DNA from: Desulfobacula sp.
Lineage (GTDB): Bacteria; Desulfobacterota; Desulfobacteria; Desulfobacterales; Desulfobacteraceae
Assembly (NCBI GenBank): GCA_023701135.1
Contig: JAMPXP010000025.1
Coordinates: 1-61,885, forward strand
Direction of reading: 5' to 3'
DNA length: 61,885 nucleotides
Shown: positions 1 to 7,458 of the stretch, one piece after another
Layout of the letters: each line of letters opens with the position of its first letter
How positions within the stretch are numbered: position 1 is the stretch's first letter
The notes under the pieces: generated by a model
The model's database searches: none
What the model saw: the letters and a program-made list of their open reading frames with translations, nothing else
Told to the model about the DNA's origin: nothing
Translations under genes and position numbers: made by a program

Positions 1-18
1 ACAATAAAGGATATTCCT

Positions 19-615
19 ATGGAAACAACCCGATTGATCATCGTAGCAGTGGGAGGCCAGGGCAACCTTCTGGCCTCCAAGGTCCTGGGAGAGGCAGCCC
101 TGATCTCAGGAGTACCCGTCCGCATGAGTGAAATCCACGGCATGGCCCAGAGAGGCGGCGTGGTGGAATCGGCCATCGTCTTCGGCGAGGCCGAAAGCTC
201 CATCATCTCCGACAACGAAGCCGACATCCTCCTGGGCTTTGAACCGGCCGAGACCTTAAGAGCCATCAACCGTGCCAACAAAAATACCATCGTCATCACC
301 AATACGGCAACACTCCCCCCCTTTACCGTGTCCATCGGCAAGGGCGTCTACCCCCCCATCGACACCATCAAAAGCCTGCTTCAAGAAAAATGCAAAAGCC
401 TGGTGGCCATTGACGCCATGAAGATCGCCAAAGAGGCCGGCACCCCCATGAGCGTGAACATCGTGCTTCTCGGCGCCCTGGTCCAGTCGGGCCGCCTGGG
501 GTTTTCTAAGGAAACCATGATGGAGGCCATCAAACGAAGGACCAAGAAAGATTTTCTTCCCATGAACATTAAGGCCTTTGAAATGGGGTTTGAGGCGGCG
601 GAAAACTACCGATGA
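19..615 (+). CDS. iorB: Indolepyruvate ferredoxin oxidoreductase, beta subunit
   Basis: Likely the small subunit of indolepyruvate:ferredoxin oxidoreductase, which oxidatively decarboxylates aryl pyruvates from aromatic amino acids to aryl-acetyl-CoA while reducing ferredoxin in the cytoplasm. The 198-residue protein has the glycine-rich start [16 protein letters not shown] (about residues 12-27) followed by [11 protein letters not shown], both typical of the gamma/beta domain of 2-oxoacid:ferredoxin oxidoreductases. There is no ferredoxin domain, as expected for IorB. The large subunit iorA would normally lie just upstream, outside the window. Its stop overlaps the next start (ATGA), so it is translationally coupled to aroQ. 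Another 2-oxoacid oxidoreductase gamma subunit is the main alternative. Confidence 0.85.
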   Translation: METTRLIIVAVGGQGNLLASKVLGEAALISGVPVRMSEIHGMAQRGGVVESAIVFGEAESSIISDNEADILLGFEPAETLRAINRANKNTIVITNTATLPPFTVSIGKGVYPPIDTIKSLLQEKCKSLVAIDAMKIAKEAGTPMSVNIVLLGALVQSGRLGFSKETMMEAIKRRTKKDFLPMNIKAFEMGFEAAENYR

Positions 616-1076
616 AACAGAAAAGAATCCAGGTCCTCAACGGACCCAACCTGAATATGCTGGGAAAACGGGAACCCCATATCTACGGCTCCCTGACCCT
701 GGATGAAATCAATAAAGGCCTTGAGAAGGAAGCCAAACCCCTGGGCCTGGAACTCTCTTTTTTCCAGTCCAACCATGAAGGGGCCCTGGTGGACAAAATC
801 CATGAATTGTTTGATTCCCCGCCGGAGGGCCTTATCATCAATCCGGGAGCCCTGACCCATACCAGCGTGGCCCTGAGGGACGCCCTCCTGCTTTTGTCCT
901 GCCCCATGGCAGAGGTCCATTTGTCCAATATTTATAAGCGGGAGGCCTTCCGCCATAAATCCCTTCTGGCCGATATCGTGACGGGCCAGATTTCCGGCTT
1001 CGGTGCCTACGGCTATCACCTGGCCCTCCAGGCCCTGGCCAAAATGATCCACGAATCCACGGTCCATGACGCCTGA
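612..1076 (+). CDS. aroQ: Type II 3-dehydroquinate dehydratase
   Basis: Converts 3-dehydroquinate to 3-dehydroshikimate in the shikimate pathway. The 154-residue length is normal for the small, dodecameric type II enzyme. Family motifs are clear: [17 protein letters not shown] near the N-terminus, which carries the catalytic Arg and Tyr, then [17 protein letters not shown], and [17 protein letters not shown] with the active-site His. The start codon overlaps the iorB stop, and the gene overlaps mqnB by about 11 nt, so the three genes form a tight unit joining aromatic amino-acid turnover, chorismate supply and menaquinone synthesis. Confidence 0.95.
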   Translation: MKQKRIQVLNGPNLNMLGKREPHIYGSLTLDEINKGLEKEAKPLGLELSFFQSNHEGALVDKIHELFDSPPEGLIINPGALTHTSVALRDALLLLSCPMAEVHLSNIYKREAFRHKSLLADIVTGQISGFGAYGYHLALQALAKMIHESTVHDA

Positions 1077-1785
1077 TCTGCTCATCCTCTGCGCCACCCT
1101 TGCCGAGATGTCTTATTTTCTGTCGGTCCACCCGCCAAAGGCGGAAAGGATGACCCGTACCGGGCTCAGGGTCTTTTCCGGCAGACTTAAGGACAAAGCC
1201 TATGACCTCATGATCACCGGGCCCGGCGTCTTTAACGCAGCCCATGCCCTCACCGTTTTCCTGGAACAGGCCTCCCCGGCCCTGGTCATCCAGACCGGCA
1301 TCGCCGGAATCTTCAGGGAAACGGGACTGGACATCGGTGATGTGGCCGTTGCCACGGGGGAGCAGTATATTCATACGGGCGTTGCGGCCGATTCTTCCAT
1401 ACCCGGGCCGCTACCCTTTGACCTCATTAGCGACCTCCCCTCAAGCCGGGAAGGGCGGTACCCGTTTGATCCGGCCCGGGTGGACGCCTGCCATGAACGC
1501 CTGTCCAGGGGATTTGAACATAAAGGCATCCGGGTGGCCAGGGGGCCGTTCATCACGGTTTCCACCCTCACCTCTTCCTTTGACCAGGCAAGCCGTCTCC
1601 ATGCAGTCCTCTCGCCGGTCATGGAAGCCATGGAAGGGGCAGCTTCGGCCCATATTGCAGCCCTTTATAAGGTCCCCTTCATTGAAGTCCGGGCCGCCTC
1701 GAATTTTACAGGGGAAAGGGATAAGGGCAAATGGGACCTGGAGAGGGCGGCAAAACACCTGGGAGAGGCCTGCGCGATAATCTGA
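1066..1785 (+). CDS. mqnB: Futalosine hydrolase
   Basis: Probable futalosine hydrolase, which removes the base from futalosine to give dehypoxanthine futalosine in the chorismate-dependent futalosine route to menaquinone. The 239-residue protein is a nucleoside-phosphorylase-fold enzyme. [13 protein letters not shown] and QTGIAGIF supply the phosphate/ribose-binding region, and [13 protein letters not shown] matches the base/ribose-binding Met-Glu motif of MTAN-like nucleosidases. Its place next to aroQ, upstream in chorismate supply, and the presence of a menG/ubiE-like methyltransferase at 12.9 kb support menaquinone synthesis. The other mqn genes are not in the window. A generic MTA/SAH nucleosidase is less likely. 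Confidence 0.85.
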   Translation: MTPDLLILCATLAEMSYFLSVHPPKAERMTRTGLRVFSGRLKDKAYDLMITGPGVFNAAHALTVFLEQASPALVIQTGIAGIFRETGLDIGDVAVATGEQYIHTGVAADSSIPGPLPFDLISDLPSSREGRYPFDPARVDACHERLSRGFEHKGIRVARGPFITVSTLTSSFDQASRLHAVLSPVMEAMEGAASAHIAALYKVPFIEVRAASNFTGERDKGKWDLERAAKHLGEACAII

Positions 1786-2132
1786 TGGGCATAGAGAATA
1801 AAGATGTGTTTGAGAAGGTGATGGGATTTGCCAAAGATGGAAAGGGCAGACGGATGCTGAATGTTTTGAATAAGCGGGATACTGTTTTGACCTTGTCCGA
1901 GTTGAAGGATGTTTTGAAGGCCTATTGCGAAACCGGCCTGCCCAAGGAAGTTGAGGTATTGAAGAGCATCCGAGGCATTTTAAGAGATGATCAGTATCAT
2001 CGCCTGGCTGAAAAGGTCAGGGCCAATTGCTGTCCGGAGAAATATGACGCGTTTGCGGTTTCATTGAGAAATCTGCTGACCAGTGGTATGAAGATGAACC
2101 CTGCCAGGAACAATACCGAAGGGCAGGGGTGA
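1785..2132 (+). CDS. Small hypothetical protein
   Basis: A 115-residue, probably all-helical protein that I do not recognise. The ATG at 1785 overlaps the mqnB stop (TGATG), which is why I chose it over an upstream in-frame codon at 1731 that would overlap mqnB by 18 codons. It begins [19 protein letters not shown] and has no signal peptide or transmembrane segment. Cysteines occur as a lone residue near the middle and a CC pair. The coupling suggests co-expression with mqnB, but no function can be inferred. Confidence 0.6.
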   Translation: MGIENKDVFEKVMGFAKDGKGRRMLNVLNKRDTVLTLSELKDVLKAYCETGLPKEVEVLKSIRGILRDDQYHRLAEKVRANCCPEKYDAFAVSLRNLLTSGMKMNPARNNTEGQG

Positions 2133-2174
2133 GAATTTTTATTTTTTCGAATAAAGCTGTTAAGGAGACCATCC

Positions 2175-2798
2175 ATGGGACTGCTCAATCTGCTGCTGAC
2201 TGATCCGCTATCCTTTGTCCTCATTGCCATACCCCTCCTGTACGCCATTATTTTCCATGAACTGGCCCATGGCTGGGTGGCCCTCCGCATGGGGGACCCC
2301 ACGGCCAAACTGCTGGGCCGCCTGAGCCTCAACCCCCTCAAGCACCTGGACCCCGTGGGCACCCTCATGCTCTTTATCTTCGGCTTCGGCTGGGCCAAGC
2401 CCGTGCCTGTGAATTTCAACCTGCTGCACGACCGGAAAAAGGGCATGATTGCCGTTTCCTCCGCAGGCATCATCGCCAATATGCTCCTGGCCTTTACGGC
2501 CCTTTTCCTGGACCGCCTGATCTCTCCCCCGCCGTCAAGCCTGCTGGCTCCGCTCCTCTTTTATTTTGCGAAGATCAATATCATCCTGGCCGCCTTTAAC
2601 CTGATCCCCATCCCGCCCCTGGACGGTTCGAAAATTCTCATGGGCTTTGCCTCGCCGGCCATTCAGAACACTCTTTTCCGGCTGGAACGCTACGGCTTTT
2701 TCATTGTCATCGCCCTGCTGTATCTGGGCGTCCTGGACCCCATCACCCGTTTTTTTCAATGGATTATCCTGTCTTTTATCAATCTGCTGTTGCCTTGA
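2175..2798 (+). CDS. Site-2 protease family (M50) membrane metallopeptidase
   Basis: A 207-residue intramembrane zinc protease-like protein of the small M50 (SpoIVFB/YwhC) group with four to six hydrophobic segments. The zinc-binding HELAH motif is at residues 28-32, and the third ligand motif NLIPIPPLDG is at about 142-151, with the metal-binding Asp at 150. It lacks a PDZ domain, so it is not a full RseP. A good ribosome site (AAGGAG) precedes the ATG. It is the last gene of the conserved block before the AT-rich accessory patch. The substrate is unknown. Confidence 0.88.
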   Translation: MGLLNLLLTDPLSFVLIAIPLLYAIIFHELAHGWVALRMGDPTAKLLGRLSLNPLKHLDPVGTLMLFIFGFGWAKPVPVNFNLLHDRKKGMIAVSSAGIIANMLLAFTALFLDRLISPPPSSLLAPLLFYFAKINIILAAFNLIPIPPLDGSKILMGFASPAIQNTLFRLERYGFFIVIALLYLGVLDPITRFFQWIILSFINLLLP

Positions 2799-3037
2799 CG
2801 GCCTGACCTTCGGAAACCACTCGAATAAATTACAAATTCATAAAAACAGACCCCTGAAAATCTGTTTACAGGCAGAAAAAATACTGATAGGAGTTCAGCA
2901 TCGGGGTGTCTGAATCATGGAACTGAAAATAGCCGATCCCGGCCGGATACCCGGGAATGAAGGTTGACGTGATAGCAGATTCTTTAATGCTGATCAGGGG
3001 AAATTGACCTGATAATAAATGGTGATGAGATAAAAGT
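2799..3037. other. Intergenic stretch at the edge of the accessory patch
   Basis: No convincing gene. It contains a small inverted repeat (AAACAGA at 2844-2850 with TCTGTTT at 2861-2867) that could end the M50 protease transcript, but no T-run follows it. From about here base composition falls sharply compared with the flanking genes, which suggests the left edge of acquired DNA. Confidence 0.35.
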
Positions 3038-3679
3038 ATGATCGAAAAAATACGAATATCACTTTGGGACCTTTTGACATTTTTTATGTCAGGCTTTCTT
3101 TTTACGCTTGTTATTGGCTTTCATATGTATTTTTTGATCGGTTTTCCTGGCTTAAGTCCATTTGAAATACCGGCACCTTTCATTCTTTTTGTTTTCCCAA
3201 TCACGTTTACTCTCATTGGCATGCTTTTAGAACCTATTTCAAATTTGTGCGATCGAGCTATTCTTGGTCCGATTTGGAAGGTGATTAATCCAAAATCACA
3301 AAAACTTAATAAAGAAGAAGCCGAAAGTTTAGAAAAAACAATCAAAGATATTTTGTACAATGAGCACAAAATAAAAGTTGATAGCATATATCATTTTTGC
3401 AAAGATTACATAGAGCAAAAGCAAGCAAATACAAACTTTATGGTGTTTTTAGCAAGATTTGGTTTCTATAGAAACGTCGCTTTCATATGCTTTTTTAGCG
3501 CTGTTGGGACTCCTTTTGTCTTTAGTATCGGTTATATTGAATGGATTATTGTAACCGGATGGCTGTTTTTACTTTTTCTTTTTAAAAAACGTAGTAATGA
3601 ATTTTATAGCTATTTAGCTCCAACAGTTTATAGGTGCTTTCTTGGATGCCAATTAAGGGAGAAGATAGATAAAAAATAA
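3038..3679 (+). CDS. Hypothetical membrane protein, AT-rich
   Basis: A 213-residue protein with two hydrophobic segments near the N-terminus (about 12-35 and 45-68), a charged, probably cytoplasmic middle (about 80-145) and a second hydrophobic pair near 150-185, then a basic tail. I recognise no family. The coding sequence is much more AT-rich than its neighbours and uses AT-ending codons, a sign of horizontal transfer. The ribosome site is weak (GAGATAAAAGT). It might be a defence or immunity-type membrane protein, but nothing in the sequence proves that. Confidence 0.6.
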   Translation: MIEKIRISLWDLLTFFMSGFLFTLVIGFHMYFLIGFPGLSPFEIPAPFILFVFPITFTLIGMLLEPISNLCDRAILGPIWKVINPKSQKLNKEEAESLEKTIKDILYNEHKIKVDSIYHFCKDYIEQKQANTNFMVFLARFGFYRNVAFICFFSAVGTPFVFSIGYIEWIIVTGWLFLLFLFKKRSNEFYSYLAPTVYRCFLGCQLREKIDKK

Positions 3680-3760
3680 AACTCATAACAACTTGCTGCA
3701 AAAGGTTCGGGCAAAGATCAGCCCTTACTGGTGGGCAATCCGTTAGCCCTTGACATAGTT
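3680..3760. other. Possible attC-like recombination site
   Basis: After the stop of the preceding gene the sequence shows TAAC-aac-TTGC at about 3687-3697 and the matching GCAA-tcc-GTTA at about 3744-3754. An internal GGGC/GCCC pair lies between them. Two paired boxes separated by an unpaired spacer, with TAAC and GTTA outside, resembles the layout of integron attC sites. The outer boxes do not fully fit the GTTRRRY consensus and no integron integrase is in the window, so this is a weak call. Confidence 0.2.
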
Positions 3761-3805
3761 CGGAAGATTAAAAAATGAAAATTTGAAAAACAAGGAGTTT
3801 AATCA

Positions 3806-4270
3806 ATGGGGGTCTTGATTGTTTGGGGGGTACTGTCATTTATTTATTATAAGGTCGCTTTAGATGCAATTTTCAACTATTATGGTATCTCAATAATAGC
3901 AGCGTTGTTGCTTGGATGCATGGTAAGTTTATTAATATTTTTTTCTGGTCAATTTTATGCAAGTAAAATGGGGAAACACCTCGCAAAAATAAGATTAGGC
4001 CTGGAAAAAGAATCAAATTTTTGGGCACATTCTTTGGGGATCTGGTTTATGACCTCTCTATTATTTAGTGTTGTAGGGAAATTAATCATTTTTGGATTTT
4101 CAAAAAAATTAAACCGAAAATTAGGAGATGAACTATTTTTTGGGGGTGGTAGGTATTTTGATGAAACAATTACATTTTTAATTATCATTTTAATACCATT
4201 GGCTATAAATTACTTATTGATAATTTCTACAGTAAAATTACAGGAAAAAATTGTCAGAGACGCCGATTAA
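3806..4270 (+). CDS. Hypothetical membrane protein, AT-rich
   Basis: A 154-residue protein with about four hydrophobic segments (roughly 3-22, 29-50, 78-97 and 119-142) and short charged loops. I recognise no family. It has a good ribosome site (AAGGAG, 8 nt before ATG). Base composition is very AT-rich, like the preceding gene, so both probably arrived together or by the same kind of event. There is no sign of an associated soluble partner. Confidence 0.6.
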   Translation: MGVLIVWGVLSFIYYKVALDAIFNYYGISIIAALLLGCMVSLLIFFSGQFYASKMGKHLAKIRLGLEKESNFWAHSLGIWFMTSLLFSVVGKLIIFGFSKKLNRKLGDELFFGGGRYFDETITFLIIILIPLAINYLLIISTVKLQEKIVRDAD

Positions 4271-4293
4271 AGCTTAACTCAAAAGCAGAAGAG

Positions 4294-4310
4294 TTCGTTA
4301 TTATAACGAA
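4294..4310. repeat. Short perfect hairpin
   Basis: TTCGTTAT and ATAACGAA form an 8-bp perfect palindrome around a single T, just downstream of the membrane protein gene. There is no T-run, so it may be an operator or a weak transcript end rather than a standard terminator. Confidence 0.3.
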
Positions 4311-4528
4311 TTAATCCTAAGCCATTAAATTTTGACTACAAATTTTTCGAGATGGACCGGGCTTAATGCGCGGCTCTTTGAAAATATACAGGTTAAGAAT
4401 ATGGAACCCACTATCTGAGGTTTTGGGTTATAGAAGCTACTCAGCTTCCTGTTCACTTAAAGCCCAACCATTGGAATTAAAATTTAATTGTGCCACATTC
4501 AGGCAGAATAAGGAAGGAGAAGGTTGGC

Positions 4529-4759
4529 ATGTCTAATCTTTTGGAAAAAATACAAAACGACGATTTATCCCCTTCCGGTCAAGAGAGGGCTTTGTTAGCG
4601 GACCGGCTGTTAAGTTCCCTTGATGATGATGCGCTCACAGAGGTCAATACGGCCTGGATTGAGGAGGCTGAGCGCCGCCATCAGGACTATAAACAGGGTA
4701 AGCGGCCAGGCATCTCTGCAAAGGACGTGTTTGCCGAAGCCGATTCTTTTTTAAAATGA
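4529..4759 (+). CDS. Addiction module component family antitoxin (orphan)
   Basis: A 76-residue protein beginning MSNLLEKIQNDDLSPSGQER. It matches the short 'putative addiction module component' antitoxins: an acidic, helical N-terminal part, the LLSSLDD segment, then W-x-E-E-A-E-R-R and a basic linker before the C-terminal toxin-binding helix. These are usually followed within a few bases by a RelE/ParE-type toxin. Here the next gene is an unrelated cold-shock fusion, so the toxin is missing. I chose ATG 4529 because it has a strong AAGGAGAAGG ribosome site; the upstream in-frame codon at 4490 lacks one. Confidence 0.75.
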   Translation: MSNLLEKIQNDDLSPSGQERALLADRLLSSLDDDALTEVNTAWIEEAERRHQDYKQGKRPGISAKDVFAEADSFLK

Positions 4760-4786
4760 ACTTCAAGATGTTTTTCAGGAATATGT

Positions 4787-5500
4787 ATGCGCTATCAGGG
4801 GAAGATTACAGTTTGGAAAGATAACAAGGGCTTTGGATTTGTCACCATGAATGCCACTGGAGAAAAGGCTTTTGTTCATATAAAGTCTTTTTCTAACCGT
4901 TCGAGAAGGCCGGTCGAAGGGGATAAAATAACATATGAACTGATAGCGGATGAGAATAATCGGATGCGTGCCGAAAACACGAGGTTTGTGGGCGAAAAGG
5001 CGGCAGACGCCAAGCCCTCTAAGCCAGTATCGAATCAAGGTTCGCTCATGAAAAAATTCTTATTCCTTGCTGTGGCCCTATTCGTTATCTATATGTTTTT
5101 TAACGGTCTGCCCGCATTTACACCAAATGAATCCCCGCCTTCAAATGAAGAACAAAGCCTAGATAGCTCAGATGCCATTATAGCCAAAGCATTCTCAAAT
5201 CACCGAAGCAATTTGCAGATTACCGGTCAAGGCGTGGTCGCCAAGATATTGCCGGACGATAACAGCGGCAGCAGACATCAAAAATTTATCATTCGTTTGT
5301 CTTCCGGTCAGACGCTTTTAGTCGCACATAATATCGATCTTGCGCCTCGGATCAATTCCCTGGAACAAGGGGATTCTGTTCAGTTTTATGGTGAATACGA
5401 GTGGAACGAAAAGGGGGGCGTCTTGCATTGGACCCACCGGGATCCAAGCGGTTCCCATGAGGGAGGCTGGCTGGAGCACCAAGGTCAGCGATATCAATGA
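4787..5500 (+). CDS. Cold-shock domain / membrane / DUF3465 fusion protein
   Basis: A 237-residue three-part protein. Residues 1-65 form a cold-shock domain with KGFGFVTM (RNP1-like) and KAFVHIKSF (RNP2-like). Residues 86-107 are a single transmembrane segment after a basic linker. Residues about 125-235 resemble DUF3465: RSNLQITGQGVVAKILPDD, then HQKFIIRLSSGQTLLVAHN, then the GDSVQFYGEYEWNEKGG and HWTHRDPSG signature. The nucleic-acid-binding domain should face the cytoplasm and DUF3465, an OB-like periplasmic domain of unknown role, the other side. Its base composition is intermediate. It lies inside the accessory patch. Confidence 0.75.
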   Translation: MRYQGKITVWKDNKGFGFVTMNATGEKAFVHIKSFSNRSRRPVEGDKITYELIADENNRMRAENTRFVGEKAADAKPSKPVSNQGSLMKKFLFLAVALFVIYMFFNGLPAFTPNESPPSNEEQSLDSSDAIIAKAFSNHRSNLQITGQGVVAKILPDDNSGSRHQKFIIRLSSGQTLLVAHNIDLAPRINSLEQGDSVQFYGEYEWNEKGGVLHWTHRDPSGSHEGGWLEHQGQRYQ

Positions 5501-5557
5501 GCCGGCCGGTCTATATAAAGGTTTTTTAGATCAACGATATGAATCGAACGAGATAGA

Positions 5558-5644
5558 ATGAACTTCATCGACTCCCATTGCCATCTGCATGATTCCCGGA
5601 TTTTGGATGATATTCAGGAGATCGTGGCCGGGGAAAATCCTTAG
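5558..5644 (+). pseudogene. Truncated 5' copy of the tatD-family gene
   Basis: From the ATG at 5558, 24 codons match the beginning of the intact tatD-family gene at 6658. The two copies agree at 65 of 72 bases by my count, and only two amino acids differ (IQEIVA against IPGIVA). The copy then diverges and stops at TAG (5642-5644), giving a 28-residue fragment that keeps the HCH metal motif but cannot fold into an enzyme. Most differences are synonymous, so it is a diverged allele rather than a fresh duplication. The MazE-like and mazEF genes lie exactly between the fragment and the complete gene. Confidence 0.85.
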
Positions 5645-5694
5645 TGCTCAATGCTTCGATGGCTATAGTTCAGACATATCAGGAGAGGGGTAAG

Positions 5695-5964
5695 ATGCGT
5701 GCAAAAATTCAAAAATGGGGAAACAGACAGAGTCTTCGTATTACAAAAGCATTGCTCGCAGATGCACGAATCAATGTAGGTGATGATGTCAATACCATCG
5801 TAAAAGAGGGCGCCTTAATCGTTACCCCGGCTCAAAGGATAAGAAAGAAATATAATCTCAAAGACCTTGTGGAGAAAATCCCCGGAGGATGTCTGGTCAA
5901 GGAAACCGATTGGGGAAAACCAGTGGGCAAAGAGGTCGAACTGATAACCGTTCAAAAGGTGTGA
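5695..5964 (+). CDS. MazE-like AbrB-fold antitoxin (orphan)
   Basis: An 89-residue protein starting MRAKIQKWGNRQSLRITKAL, the swapped-hairpin AbrB DNA-binding domain, and ending with the LVKETDWGKPVGKEV tail typical of MazE antitoxins. ATG 5695 follows an AGGAGAGG ribosome site. An earlier in-frame GTG at 5644 would overlap the broken tatD copy and has no ribosome site. No MazF or PIN toxin follows; the next gene is a second MazE. The cognate toxin may have been lost, or this antitoxin may act on the neighbouring MazF. Confidence 0.75.
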   Translation: MRAKIQKWGNRQSLRITKALLADARINVGDDVNTIVKEGALIVTPAQRIRKKYNLKDLVEKIPGGCLVKETDWGKPVGKEVELITVQKV

Positions 5965-6084
5965 CAGGGAATCGAAGGGCATCGGTCACACATCCCCAAT
6001 CCCTTATGAATCATAGTCTTGACATGGCAGCCATATGTAATTACAATGTAATCATTAAAATGATTCACAAAAAGGATGTTGCAT

Positions 6085-6342
6085 ATGAAGGCGTCAATCA
6101 TCAAAATCGGCAATTCCCATGGCATTCGTATCCCAAAACCCATCATCGCACAATGCGGATTTGAAGATGAGGTTGAATTTTCAGTCCGGAACAATGAACT
6201 GATTGTCAAACCCGTCAAATCCTCCCGCCATAATTGGGAGGCGTCGTTTAAAAAAATGGCGACGGAGGGGGATGATCAGTTGCTGGATTCTGAATCCGTC
6301 TCAACGGCAAAATGGGATGAGGATGAGTGGGAATGGAAATAA
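6085..6342 (+). CDS. mazE: MazE-family antitoxin
   Basis: An 85-residue AbrB-fold antitoxin: MKASIIKIGNSHGIRIPKPI at the N-terminus binds DNA, and the acidic C-terminus rich in Asp, Glu and Trp (KWDEDEWEWK) should wrap around the toxin. I took ATG 6085 because it starts the conserved motif directly; an upstream TTG at 6076 is possible. The toxin gene begins inside its last codons, so the two are coupled. AbrB-type antitoxins usually repress their own promoter, which must lie in the roughly 120 bp upstream. Confidence 0.85.
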   Translation: MKASIIKIGNSHGIRIPKPIIAQCGFEDEVEFSVRNNELIVKPVKSSRHNWEASFKKMATEGDDQLLDSESVSTAKWDEDEWEWK

Positions 6343-6656
6343 AACGGTTTCAAGTTTACCTTGTCAACCTTGATCCGGCCTTGGGCCACGAAATTCAGAA
6401 GATGCGGCCGTGCCTGGTGATTTCCCCCAATGAAATGAACGAGCATATTTCCACCCTCATCGTTGCTCCCATGACAACAAAAGGCAGGGACTATCCCACC
6501 AGAGTCAATTGTTCATTCCAGGGAAAAAAGGGACAGGTGGTGCTGGATCAAATTAGAACCATTGATAAGAAAAGGCTGGTTAAAAAACTTGGAACCATTG
6601 ACAACCTTTCCCAGGACAGGGTTTTAAAGATCCTGCATGAAATGTTTGCAAAATAA
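6333..6656 (+). CDS. mazF: MazF/PemK-family endoribonuclease toxin
   Basis: A 107-residue PemK/MazF-fold toxin (sequence-specific mRNA interferase). Typical features are MEIKRFQVYLVNLDPALGHE with the GHEI loop before RPCLVISP, then LIVAPMTT, GQVVLDQIRTIDKKRL and the closing KILHEMF helix. The start could be ATG 6333 or GTG 6327; both overlap the antitoxin's end. The gene stops one base before the ATG of tatD, so the cassette ends precisely at the tatD start codon. Confidence 0.88.
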   Translation: MEIKRFQVYLVNLDPALGHEIQKMRPCLVISPNEMNEHISTLIVAPMTTKGRDYPTRVNCSFQGKKGQVVLDQIRTIDKKRLVKKLGTIDNLSQDRVLKILHEMFAK

Positions 6657-6657
6657 A

Positions 6658-7458
6658 ATGAATTTCATCGACTCCCATTGCCATCTGCACGATTCAAGGA
6701 TTTTGGATGATATTCCGGGGATTGTGGCCCGGGCCGAGGCCGCAGGCGTCAAGACCATGGTGACCTGCGCCACCATGGAGGAGAATTTTGAGCAGACAGC
6801 CCAACTGTCTCTCGCCTATCCGGCCATCCTTCCCTGTTTCGGGATCCACCCCTGGTTTCTGGACAGCCTGTCCCCGGACTGGAAAAAGAATCTGGAGCAG
6901 TATCTGGTGTCCTATCCCTCGGGGGTCGGGGAGACGGGCCTTGATTTTATGATCCAAACCCCGGACCGGGACCGGCAGATGGCGGTGTTTGAGTATCATC
7001 TCATGCTGGCCAGGGAAATGGGGCGGCCTGTCAATATCCATATCCGGAAAGCCTGGGACGCCTTTGTCCGGATTTTGAAAAGGCTGGGAAAATTCAAGGC
7101 GCCGGGGCTGATCCATTCCTATTCCGGGTCCGGGGATCTCATCCCGGTCTTTGAGGCCCATAACCTTTATATTTCCTTTTCCGGGTCCGTGACCCGGCCC
7201 GGCGCAAAAAAAGCGGTCAAGGCCCTGAAGGCGGTTTCAAGGGAAAGATATGTGCTGGAGACGGACACCCCGGATATCTATCCCAGTCTGCCCGAACCTG
7301 ATCCGCACCGGCTCAACGAGCCCAAGAACCTTGCCGCCATTGCCCGGATTGCATCGGAACGGGCCGGGTTCGAATTTAAAACATTTTCAGATCAGGCCTA
7401 TCAAAACAGCCTGGATCTGTTTTCTCCATTGCTGGAGAGAAAAAAGGCAGGGCAATGA
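6658..7458 (+). CDS. TatD family metal-dependent hydrolase
   Basis: A 266-residue TIM-barrel hydrolase of the TatD DNase-like family. Visible metal ligands are H7 and H9 in FIDSHCHLH, the Glu of GVGETGLDF, the His of PVNIHIRKAW, the His of PGLIHSYSG and the Asp of LETDTPD. TatD proteins show 3'-5' exonuclease or deoxyribonuclease activity; the substrate here is unknown. ATG 6658 is chosen because the duplicated fragment at 5558 begins at the same codon. It overlaps tcdA by 4 nt (ATGA). The accessory cassette upstream probably replaced its native promoter region. Confidence 0.88.
   Translation: MNFIDSHCHLHDSRILDDIPGIVARAEAAGVKTMVTCATMEENFEQTAQLSLAYPAILPCFGIHPWFLDSLSPDWKKNLEQYLVSYPSGVGETGLDFMIQTPDRDRQMAVFEYHLMLAREMGRPVNIHIRKAWDAFVRILKRLGKFKAPGLIHSYSGSGDLIPVFEAHNLYISFSGSVTRPGAKKAVKALKAVSRERYVLETDTPDIYPSLPEPDPHRLNEPKNLAAIARIASERAGFEFKTFSDQAYQNSLDLFSPLLERKKAGQ

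Noticed and set aside
838-1374. Minus-strand frames opposite aroQ and mqnB
   Set aside because: Low-complexity Gly/Arg/His-rich translations, typical of antisense frames of real genes.
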